From assembly GCA_003255065.1 (NCBI GenBank), contig QAOA01004025.1:378756-442755 (forward strand): a stretch of DNA of 64,000 bases. Reading direction: 5' to 3'. The translations under genes were made by a program, and so were the position numbers. The DNA comes from Cercis canadensis (lineage: Eukaryota > Streptophyta > Magnoliopsida > Fabales > Fabaceae). The notes under the pieces were generated by a model. That model made no database searches. It had not been told where the DNA came from and worked only from the letters and a program-made list of their open reading frames with translations. Positions 1-10,028 of the stretch are shown in pieces; position 1 is the first letter of the stretch; every line of letters begins with the position of its first letter.

Positions 1-847
1 CAGCCATCTGTGGCTATTGCTGCATCTCCCAAATCTTGAGGTTTCTTAAACTCCTTGCCCCTCCTTTCTGGGCAATCCCTCTTGAAATGGCCTTTCTTGT
101 GATAGTGAAAACACTTGTACATGGTTTGCTGTTGATTCTTAGATTTTGATCTTGATTTGCCCCTCTTGAAGCTTCTTTTCTCAAGTCTGCCCCTTGACAC
201 GTTCAGCCCCTCCCCATGGTTGTCTTTCTTCATGTCTTGCTTCTTTTGAAGCTCCTTAGCTCGAATTGAGGACTGGACTTCATCAAGAGTTATTGTTTGC
301 TCCCTTCCAAACAGCATAGTATCTTTGAAATGCTCATATGCTTTTGGTAGAGCACTAAGCAGAATTAGAGCCTTGTCTTCATCCTCTAATTTGACCTCTA
401 TGTTCTCCAAGTCATCAAGAATTTTGTTGAAGTCTGCAATTTGCTCAGTGAGCAATTTCTCTTCAGTCATCTTGAAAGAATACAATTGCTGCTTCATGAA
501 TAGACGATTGGCAAGAGACTTTGTCATGTAGAGTGACTCTAACTTGAGCCACATTGCAGCAGCAGATTGTTCTCTTGCTACCTCCCTCAGTGCCTTGTCC
601 CCAAGGCACAAGATTATTGCACTCTTGGCCTTCTCCAGCATATCTTTCTTTTCTTTCTCAGAGAAAGACTCAAATAATGCAGATTCTCCCTTCAATGCCT
701 CAGCCAATCCTTGTTACACTAGAATGGCTTGCATCTTGATCCTCCACAATCCGAAATCATTGGAACTAGAGAATTTCTCAATGTCATACTTGGTTGTTCG
801 CATGGCTACAACTCTCTTCTTCAATTTTCCCCACAGACAGCGCCAAT

Positions 848-1590
848 TGTAAGAGAATTCGTGACCTATGCAACCAATTGACAAACCAAATCAGCAAATG
901 CAAGAACAAAAAAAAAATAAACCAGAAAACCAATAAAGCAGTAAATCAGAATTAAGAAGAACAACACCAGAGATTTACGTGGTTCAGCCAAGTTGGCCTA
1001 CATCCACGGGGGAGAGCATTCCACTATGATTATCATCATCAAGATTGAATCTTCCTTACAATAGAATCCCCCTTGGTTCCAGTTCTTGAACCTTGCACTC
1101 TGCAATTTAGAACTCCAAGCCTCACTCTATCTTTTCTCTCTCAACCCCTCTCTGATTCTTTCCTTCTCTGGTTTCTCTCAAGTCTAGAAATGCTAATCTT
1201 AAGTTATCTTTTCCTTTACACATCTCACTTTTATATAGGAACCAGTAACTAGTCGGTTAAGGTCACTAACTAACTAATAACTGATTTCTGAGACACAACC
1301 GTCTTCTGCGACATGGCCATGTCTGAGGCCGTGTCTGATGAACATGGCCGTGTCTCCTTTGAACATGGCCATGTCTGATGCTCCAGAACCTCACTTAAGT
1401 GACATGGCCGTGTCTGTGCCCGTGTCTATAGTCCAGAGACTCATTTCAGCTTCCACCGCGAACATGGCCATGTCTGTGGCCGTGTCTGAGGCCATGTCTG
1501 CAGACCAGAGACTCACTTTAAGCGACACGCCCTTATACCCATAAGTGAACACGGCCGTGTTTAACCCGTGTCATAGAGCTAATCATCACA
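848..1590 (-). repeat. Probable 5' LTR of the minus-strand copia element
   Basis: About 743 bp with TGT...ACA ends in minus orientation, lying directly before gag. The TATA-like CTATATAAAAG near 1235 divides a motif-rich U3 (about 1240-1590) from R/U5. The block near 975-1015 (ACGTGGTTCAGCC ... CATCCACGGGG) resembles a motif I know from many plant retroelement LTRs. The partner LTR is not in the window, so the ends are inferred from the TG/CA rule and the gag position. Confidence 0.6.
1310..1572. repeat. Cluster of ACAYGGCC motifs in U3 of the copia LTR
   Basis: About nine GGCC-centred units of the form (G/A)ACATGGCC(A/G)TGTCTG, several being the perfect 12-bp palindrome ACATGGCCATGT or ACACGGCCGTGT, plus two CCCGTGTC variants. 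They lie irregularly spaced within 260 bp just upstream of the LTR TATA box. The recurring AGAGACTCA between some units suggests a larger degenerate repeat. By analogy with tobacco Tnt1 and Tto1, whose U3 repeats act as enhancer elements, this may be a promoter module of the retroelement; that is inference. Confidence 0.65.
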
Positions 1591-1778
1591 AATGGGTTCT
1601 CAATAAATATCAAATATTCATCTTGGGAAGAAAAAGTTATCACCAAAAAATAAAAAATAAAGAAGAAAAAAATTATTTATTTAATCTAATTTCTTAATAT
1701 TGTTGCCCTTTCAAATAATTGGCCTTATTCTTATCCTTAATTTAGAATTTTTAAATTTACAATTGATGTGGTTGTCTT

Positions 1779-2102
1779 TGTAGAAGCAAAAGCTAAGGAT
1801 CAAGCCACATCACAAGTATCATACCCAGCCACGTAAACCAGCAGCAACAGCTTCTGTTATGAAGCTTATCAGGATAACCATGCAGAAACAAGAACTCGGG
1901 GCACAAGTGACTCGGCTGGACTGAGTCAACTCGGCACATGCACATGCTTTATTATTTTATCCTTATCTCTCTATCGTATCACTATTTAATAGTTATCATT
2001 CTCTTGTATTTTAAACTTCAAACCTATCAACACTTGTGTATAAAAACACTACAGAATCAATAGTAAAATCATTCTTCCCTGCACGTCGTTTCTGATTTTA
2101 TA
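1779..2102 (+). repeat. 5' LTR of the plus-strand copia element
   Basis: 324 bp, TGTAGAAGC...ATTTTATA. It contains a TATA-like GTATAAAAAC near 2038-2047. The terminal TA instead of CA is supported by the matching 3' LTR end and the exact GTCTT target duplication. Compared with the 3' LTR, the differences I can see are all transitions (C/T or G/A). Confidence 0.92.
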
Positions 2103-2114
2103 TGGTATCAGAGC
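2103..2114 (+). other. Primer-binding site, initiator tRNA-Met
   Basis: TGGTATCAGAGC directly abuts the 5' LTR. It is the standard plant copia minus-strand primer site, complementary to the 3' end of initiator tRNA-Met. Confidence 0.93.
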
Positions 2115-5100
2115 ACGACGCTTAACAACACCCATCATGACTTCCAGTGCTTCAACCTCCCCCTCTTCTGCACCTTCTAGCCTCTCTTCCCTTCTTGTTC
2201 ATCACCCTGGAATTACTCTCGTTTCCTTTACCTCTCAACATATCCCACTCAAACTTACCCACCACAATTATCCTTCATGGAGAGCTCTTGTTGATGCACT
2301 TTTTCAGGGTCATGATCTCCTTCCCTATGTTGATGGTTCTAAACCATGTCCACCACCTACAATGATATCTGATGGCATTTCCCTACCCAACCCCGAGTTT
2401 ACCATTTGGACTCGACAGGACCAGCTTATTCTTCATGCTATCATGACTTCTCTCGAACCTGATATTCTCATTTTACTTGGACATCCTTCCACCTCAAAGG
2501 CAGCATGGGATCATCTATAAACCATGTTTGCCAACCAATCACAATCTCGGCTAATGTCCTTAAAGAAAAAACTTATCACCACATCTCGTGGGACCCAACC
2601 TATCTCTACTTATCTTCAGTTTCTCAAGAACCTCGTAGAGGAAATAAAACAAATTTCCAACCATCCTGTGCTTGACTCAGACCTTGTTATCTATGCTTTA
2701 AAGGGTCTTGGCCCTGACTTCAAGGACATTACTGGTCCTCTTCTTGCTCGAGACACTCCAATTTCCTTTATGGAATTGAGAGACAAACTTGTTGATTTTG
2801 AAAACTACATGAAGCCGGATGATTTCTCCTCTACAGTGGCCCCTCTCACTGCCAATATTACCAACCGCTCCTCCTCTGCGCATTTCAAAAGGCAAAACCC
2901 ATCGACCAAACCCCTCTTACCTACTCCCACCACCACAATTACATGCCAACTATGCCTAAAAACTGGCCACACAGCAGCCCGTAGTTACAAGTTTTTTCCC
3001 AACCTCCGCCCTAAACGAAATCCTGAAGCTCACTACACCACCTCTCATCCTCCACTTAATCCTAATCTATGGTTACTAGATACCGGTGCCTCTTATCATG
3101 TCACCAATGACCCCACCAATCTGTACTCCAAACAGGATTATCAAGGTCTGGATAACATGGTTGTTGGCAATGGTAAAGCTCTTCCCATTACTCATCTTGG
3201 CTCTACTCATTTGCACACTCCTTCTTCATCCTTTAAGCTTCATAATGTCTACTGTGCGCCTTCCATGAAGCACAATCTAGTTTCTGTTTCTCAATTTTGT
3301 TCTAACAACAATGTCTCTATTGAATTTTCTCCTTCCTCTTATTCTATTAAGGACATGACTACGGGGGCACTACTCCTTCAAGGCCCAAGTAAGTATCACA
3401 CATATCCTCTTCCTGGCCAAGTCAACCGGTCTTCACTCTCTCCCCATGCACTCACCACTCAACGTCATTCCCACCTCTCCTTATGGCATCATCGACTTGG
3501 TCACCCACATCATCGTATCCTCCATCATGTGGCTGCATCCTATCACCTGTCGCTGCCTTCACCATCACCTGATTGTGTCTCTTGCTCTTCTAATAAAAGC
3601 CATCGGCTTCCATTCTCTAGTTCAAGTCTCAAGTCCTCTAGGCCCTTAGAAAATTTATTTGCAAATGTTTGGGGCCCTGCCCCTCTTGTTTCAATTGATG
3701 GTTTCAAATATTATGTTGTTTTCATTGATCATTTTACTCGTTATTCTTGGCTCTATCCCATTAAACAAAAATCTGATGTACTTTCTATTTTTACTCATTT
3801 TAAATCTTTAGTTGAAAAATTTTTCAATTGTTCAATAGCTTCATTTCATGCTGATAATGATGGGGAATTTATTAAAATGAAAGATTTTTTTGTTTCTCAT
3901 GGCATCTCATTTTTCACTTCCCCTCCCTATACCCCTCAACGTAATGGTCTCGCTGAAAGAAAACATCGCCATGTTATTGAAACTGGTCTTTCTCTTATCC
4001 ATCACGCCTCCCTACCTTCTTCTTTCTGGTCCTTTGCCTTTGTCACTGCTAATTATTTAATAAATCGCCTGCCCACGCCAATTCTTAACATGTCCTCTCC
4101 ATACTTCAAATTATTCAACACCAAACCTAATTATTTAAACCTTAAATCTTTTGGTTGTTTATGTTACCCTTGGCTACGTCCTTACTCCTCTCATAAGCTT
4201 GACTCACGCTCCAAACCTTGTGTTTTTCTAGGCTACTCCATCTCTCATTATGCCTTCATATGCTATGACTTTCACAACAAAAAATATTATCACTCCAGAC
4301 ATGTCAAATTCATTGAAGCTACCTTTCCTTTTTAGTCCCATGTTTCTCTCTCTTCTCCTACAGTTGCTCCCTCCCTTCCCCCCTTGATACTATTCCTATT
4401 TCCTATTATCACATGCCCCTTTCCCACTCCAACACTACTACATCTCCTTCTCCCTCCTCTCCTTCAACCGAAACACTTTCTTCTCCCTCCACCACTTCGT
4501 CTTTCTCTCCAACCATCCCACCTACTTCTTTATCTACACCCAGTCCTTCTTCAGCCAACAGTTCTCCTTCTCATGAGTCCTTTTCCCCCACCAACAGCAT
4601 TCCGGACACCCCTTCCCCAAGCTCTCCCTCTCCCACCCATGCGTCACCACTCCCTGCCATCACTTCTCAACCTTCCCGCATAGTTACCCGCTCACAAAAC
4701 AACATCTTTAAGCCCAAACACCCTTTCACTCTTGTTACCACTCAACACCCCATTACTGAAAGCCTTGAACCTACTTCTCTCTCCCAAGCTCTTAAATTTG
4801 CTGACTGGCGTCAAGCCATGTCAACAGAATTTGATGCCCTCCTTAGTAATGGCACCTGGACCCTTGTTCCTCCCCCTGCTCATGCTAACATCATTGCCTG
4901 TAAGTGGGTCTACAAAATTAAAAGGAAGCCTAATGGTGACATTGATCGGTTCAAGGCCCGCTTAGTGGCCAAAGGTTTTGCCCAGCGACCCGGTGTCGAC
5001 TACACTGACACCTTCAGCCCAGTTGTTCGTCCTCAAACCGTCAAAGCTGTATTATCCATTGCACTCAGCAACAAGTGGCCACTCCGCCACATGGATGTAA

Positions 5101-6310
5101 ACAACGCATTCCTCCAAGGAACTCTCCATGATACCGTCTACATGGCTCAACCTCCAGGTCACGTGGACTCCACCACTCCCACGCATGTCTGCCAACTGCA
5201 CAAGGCTATTTACGGGCTCAAGCAGGCTCCCCGCGCCTGGTACAAGGAACTGGCCACCTTTCTCCTTCACTACGGGTTTGTTAACTCTCTCTCCGATGGG
5301 TCTCTCTTCATATATAATCAAACTGGAGTGCATGCCTACTTTTTGATCTATGTTGACGACCTACTCCTAACCGGGAACAACCCCAAGTTCCTCTCTGCCT
5401 TCTGCAAGGATTTGGCCTCTCGGTTCTCTCTTAAGGACCTCGGCACTCCGTCATACTTTCTCGGCGTTGAGTTTATTCCGCAACCTACAGGACTCTTTCT
5501 TTCGCAGAGAAAATATATTTTTGATCTTCTTCAACGCACAAAAATGGATGGTGCCAAAGGTGTCTCCACCCCCCTCAGCACCTCAGTCTCCTTGCTCCTA
5601 AATGATGGCTCCTCCCTCACAGATCCCACTGAGTATCGCAGCATCATCGGTGCCTTACAGTACCTATCTCTCACTCGCCCTGACATTGGGTTTGCAGTCA
5701 ATAAGCTCTCTCAGTTCATGCACAAACCTACAATGCTTCACGTTACTGCACTGAAACGTGTCCTATGATATCTCAAAACCACCATCGACTATGGCCTTTC
5801 CCTTACTGCTAATGCTCCACTTCAACTCATTGCATACTCGGATGCAAATTGGGCAAGTGACCCCAACGATCGCACCTCTACCTCCGCTCATCTTATTTTT
5901 CTAGGTGCAAATGCAGTCTCATGGTCTTCAAAGAAACAACGCGGGGTGGCTCGCTCTAGCACCGAGGCCGAATATAGATCAGTCGCCAACACCTCTGCTG
6001 AACTTCAATGGCTCGTTCACCTACTCCAGGAACTTGGTGTTCCCCTCTCTGCACCGCCAACCATCTTCTGTGACAACATTGGTGTCACCTACCTCTGCGC
6101 CAACCTTGTGTTTCACTCCCGCATGAAGCACTTAGCACTTGACTATCACTTTGTAAGGGAAAGGGTTCAAGCAAATCAGCTAAAGGTCTTACATGTCTCT
6201 TCCAAAGATCAACTAGCAGATATACTTACCAAAGCTTTACCAACCTCGGTTTTCTGTCGTTTTCGAGACAAGATTAGTGTCTCCAATGGAGCCTCCATCT
6301 TGCGGGGGCG

Positions 6311-6782
6311 TGTAGAAGCAAAAGCCAAGGATCAAGCCACATCACAAGTATCACACCCAGCCACGTAAACCAGCAGCAGCAGCTTCTGTTATGAAGCTTA
6401 TCAGGATAACCATGCAGAAACAAGAACTCGGGGCACAAGTGACTCAGCTGGACTGAGTCAACTCGGCACATGCACATGCTTTATTATTTTATCCTTATCT
6501 CTCTATCGTATCACTATTTAATAGTTATCAGGATAACTATGAAGCTTATCAGGATAACCATGCAAAAACAAGAACTCGGGGCACAAGTGACTCAGCTGGA
6601 CTGAGTCAACTCGGCACATGCACATGCTTTATTATTTTATCCTTATCTCTCTATCGTATCACTATTTAATAGTTATCATTCTCTTGTATTTTAAACTTCA
6701 AACCCATCAACACTTGTGTATAAAAACACTACAGAATCAATAGTAAAATCATTCTTCCCTGCATGTCATTTCTGATTTTATA
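6311..6782 (+). repeat. 3' LTR with an internal 148-bp tandem duplication
   Basis: 472 bp, against 324 bp for the 5' LTR. The extra length is exactly one tandem copy: units 6391-6538 and 6539-6686 both begin ATGAAGCTTATCAGG. LTRs are identical at integration, so the duplication most simply happened after insertion. The short shared TTATCAGGATAAC at the junction suggests slippage or unequal exchange. Confidence 0.9.
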
Positions 6783-8074
6783 GTCTTGAATATAACATGA
6801 CACAATCATATTTCTTTGAAACTAGAAAATGGAAATTCATTCATACTTGTAACATCTTGCAAAATATCTGTTTAGTAAGATAAATGATATAAATCATTTT
6901 AATTATCAATTTTGCTTGTGGTATTGAATAACTTGCCATTTTTCTTATTTGTTTTACAAAATTAGCAGTGATTTCTTGCTGCAAAATTATTAATATATAC
7001 CAATAACTTTTACTTTCCTAATCCATAACTAATAATTTTCAAAATTTTAAAAGTGAATTTCACACCATTAGTTACAACGATTTTATGTACGGATTTTTTT
7101 GGCATGGAATAATCAACCACCGAAATTCTTCCCAAACTTCATTCTAATTTTTCAAAATTTCATGAATTAGTGACGATTACCATAATAAATTTTCTCTCAA
7201 CAACAATGGAAAATTGCGTGTCATAAATTTCTTTCCCAAACGCGGTGTTTTCTTTTATTGATTAATGAAGAAATGGAAAACCACGGAAACTTATGCTCAG
7301 AGGTCTTTACGTAGCTACTCTACCTCATGGGAAAGCAATAATGATATTGATGATGAAATTGGAAACCAAGAAAATTTAGGGTCTGAATCTGTCATATTCA
7401 CATCAGGACTAGACTATCTTCTCATGGACAAAAAAAAAATCATTTGGACATCTTTTCTATGGTGCAGGAAAAAGATAAACACTATGGATTAAGATCCACA
7501 GTTCTATATCTTGATAATGAATTGGGAACCATACAAAACAATATCTGCCTTTGTCACATTAATTTGGCCTTTGGACATAGTCACTTATCTTATCGACCGT
7601 GTGTCTATATATATATATATGGGTGGGGATATTTACTTACACGAAGTGGAAGACTTAAGCAATTACACTATTGAATAACTTCTAATAAAATGTGAATTCC
7701 ATAAATTCGACTGTTGAATCATGAGATGATACTATATTCATGATTCATGCCAAATTCTAGATAAATTAGACATTCATAAGTTTCTAATCAAATTGTTGTT
7801 GGTATCTAATCAAATAATTGAGATTTATTTATAATTCAAAAGTATATTGTTCATTACATTAAATAATTGAATGGAATATTAATTAATTTAAAACTACTCC
7901 AAAATTTTATAGGGATGATCTATATGATAAGAACCTTTCATCTAGCAGTGGATTTCATCAAATTCCTATGAGAAGTTATTTAATGCTGAAATTATGACAA
8001 TTCTAGAGACTTTTTTTTGCCATTTAAGGCTAGAATGTGACTTAAATCATGAGATGATATTTAAAGGTAAAAAA

Positions 8075-8193
8075 AGTGTCTTGGAGATAATCCTCTAGAG
8101 GAGTCTCTGTCTATTGTCTCATCAGATTCCAAATATGCCACTAGCACGGTAGTATATATTAGAGTAACATATTCTTACTACCATTTTGATTAT
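8075..8193 (+). mobile_element. SINE fragment (3' part)
   Basis: GTGTCTTGGAGATAATCCTC ... TTAGAGTAACATATTCTTACTACCATTTTG matches the 3' part of the fuller tRNA-derived SINE at 39496-39783 (same order: TTGGAGATAATTCTC, then TTAGAGTAACTTATACTTATTACCATTTTG). The tRNA-like head is missing. It is older or more divergent than a recent copy. Confidence 0.5.
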
Positions 8194-8290
8194 CAACAAC
8201 CCAAACACATTAGCCTATGACGAATTACCTGCAACTAACAAGTAATCCTATCATGGTTTCACACTATCACCTGCTAATAGTACTCCAATG

Positions 8291-8362
8291 TCTCCAATTC
8301 TTTTATAATTTTTTCACCTCTCCAATTCTTTTATAATTTTTTCACCTCTCCAATTCTTTTTG
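8291..8362 (+). repeat. 28-bp tandem repeat, about 2.5 copies
   Basis: Two exact units starting TCTCCAATTCTTTTATAATT (8291-8318 and 8319-8346), followed by a partial third unit. A simple minisatellite with no evident function. Confidence 0.9.
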
Positions 8363-8561
8363 TCCTTTTCTCATATTCGTTGTTTTCTTTTATAATTTGC
8401 CAAAAAGATGTAGTGAAGCACACCTTTTATTCTTAAACTGAATAATAAATTATTTAAAACAGTGAGATATCTTAAACTATTTTATTCCTAATATTTTAAA
8501 TATATGAGCCCATATTCTGAAAATTTCAGTCAGTCTTGATAATTTGTGGGAGATATTTAGA

Positions 8562-8592
<31 letters not shown>

Positions 8593-9403
8593 TCATAGAA
8601 AATGTGATAGTTGATGAATAATTGAATTTAAGAAAAATAATTGCACACAATTTCATTAATTTAAATTTGACCACTATCTCACTAAAATAACCAATATTTA
8701 TTTTTCATTGTCAGCAAAAGGTTTTTATATAGTTTTTTTTTTCCATACATGATAGCACATAGTTCAGTGATTGTGTAATACTATTTAACATCCTGTCATT
8801 TTAGGATAATTATAACTTTCTTTTGTCTTTATTCCTTGGCTTCTATGTTTTACTGAATTGTTGAGAATTTTTATCTTTGTATATGGCTAGACAAGTTTAT
8901 ATATATGTCAAACAGGCTATATATCACAACACAACTCAGAAGTCTGATCCTTGAACTAATTATTGTCATATGAGTTGGCAATGCATGAGGTGCTCGCTAG
9001 AATATATTTAAGTCATGGTACTTACTCGCATGTGCTCTTTCACATTTCATCGGTAGCATGGAAAAACAATAATGACATATTGATTATCAAATGGGAAAGC
9101 AAGGAAAGACTCTAGTTCCAATCAAAGACCTTGAATTATATTTAAAACTTAAACATCATTTGTTGTCCAACCCACCCCCATGGATTTCACTCCTAGGAAT
9201 GGGAGATGTCTAAAAATATCCTTACATTCTTGTAACAAACAATGTACGTAGTAAAACATTCACATGTCCAAGGGTGAAAGCTTATATTAGTGCTTCTTTT
9301 TTCTTTTTTAATAATTTATCAATATAAGCATGTAATTTGTCAAAAAAGAAAAAAAAAAAAAAAAGAATCTCTTTCATCTTATTGCAAAGGTATTTTTATA
9401 ACC

Positions 9404-9439
9404 CTTGATGTGCTTGTCTTGAATATAACATGGCACAAT
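9404..9439 (+). other. Paralogue of the copia insertion site, unoccupied
   Basis: CTTGATGTGCTTGTCTTGAATATAACATGGCACAAT corresponds to the left flank of the copia element (TTGATGTGGTTGTCTT, ending 1778) joined to its right flank (GTCTTGAATATAACATGACA, from 6783). GTCTT is present once here and twice at the filled site. This independently confirms the element's ends and target duplication and shows that a local sequence duplication predates the insertion. Confidence 0.75.
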
Positions 9440-10028
9440 TTATGTAGATTCACAATTAATAAACCTTATCTTATTTGTCAAATAGCAACAACTTCAAAGG
9501 AATAATCGGTATTTTTGCAAAGGTCTTTATTTATCTACTTTGCGCCACAATAGTGCATATTTACAATTGCGTTGGTGACGTAATGTGCACAAATACGTGA
9601 CCCTTTTTTTCTTTTTCTTTCTTTTTATAATTAGAAAATAAAAAAAAAATAAAAAAAAATATGATATATGTAGAATTAGTTTTAAAACTAAGGTAATTGT
9701 AAAATTAAAATAAAGATTTGCATTATTCATGTCTTTAATTCCAGAATCAGTTCAATATATATACCCCATCATGTTTGGTTAATTAATAAAATCCATCACA
9801 TACTTTTAGTTATATTTGAATTAAAAAATATATGAAGAGTTTCTGAATGCAAGAGAAGGATCGAAACTCGATAATTTTACTTGGTCAAACCACAAATAGT
9901 TATTATCAATGTTTGAATTATGCCCAGTTTTCCAACAGGGATTGAATTTTTTTTTTTTTTTTTTTTCAAAATAAAAAAGCAAAGATGGAAATTCGAATGA
10001 GGTGGATTGACTAGCTTATGCACTTCCA

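Larger units (their letters stand above)
1..1590 (-). mobile_element. Ty1/copia retrotransposon, 5' LTR and gag (cut by window edge)
   Basis: Read on the minus strand, a gag reading frame begins near 803 and runs off the left edge. It has the Tork-like opening KYDIEKFSSSNDFGLWRIKM and a zinc-knuckle-like segment near 80-125 (KCFHYHKKGHFKRDC). Immediately upstream, about 848-1590 has the build of a 5' LTR: it starts TGTGATGATT, ends TCTTACA, and carries a TATA box (CTATATAAAAG, minus strand, about 1229-1239). The coding part is broken at least once. The pol region and 3' LTR are outside the window, so age cannot be estimated from LTR divergence. Assignment to copia is secure; the Tork lineage is an inference from gag only. 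Confidence 0.8.
1779..6782 (+). mobile_element. Ty1/copia retrotransposon with both LTRs, broken coding region
   Basis: The 5' LTR (1779-2102) and 3' LTR (6311-6782) both start TGTAGAAGC and end ATTTTATA, and are flanked by a perfect 5-bp target duplication GTCTT (1774-1778 and 6783-6787). The tRNA-Met primer site TGGTATCAGAGC follows the 5' LTR. Parts in order: gag (about 2137-2990, with zinc-knuckle-like CQLCLKTGHT), aspartic protease (LLDTGASYHV near 3070), GAG-pre-integrase and integrase (about 3450-4200, ending GLAERKHRHV near 3950 and the conserved C-terminal block), reverse transcriptase (about 4890-5600, YVDDLLLTG) and RNase H (about 5820-6250), then a G-rich polypurine tract. This is copia order (IN before RT). 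The gag resembles the Ale/Retrofit lineage. The coding region is broken in about three places. The LTRs differ at roughly 7 of 324 aligned sites (about 2%), suggesting insertion of the order of one to a few million years ago. Confidence 0.95.
6788..10028. other. Intergenic, AT-rich, no gene seen
   Basis: No open frame here looks coding. Contents: a 28-bp tandem repeat (8291-8362), a (TA)n tract near 8571-8593, part of a SINE (8075-8193), poly-A/T tracts, and a segment at 9404-9439 that repeats the flanks of the copia insertion without the element. This spacer is downstream of the patatin-like gene (which ends at 10029 on the minus strand), so its right edge should hold that gene's 3' end; I see no unambiguous poly(A) signal. 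Confidence 0.6.

Noticed and set aside
544-852. Plus-strand open frames over the left copia gag and 5052-5333 minus over the RT
   Set aside because: They are antisense shadows of retroelement coding sequence; the opposite strand carries the recognisable domains.
7265-7492. 75-codon open frame upstream region of the patatin locus
   Set aside because: Polar, AT-driven composition, no motif, no promoter or splice context; chance is the simplest explanation.
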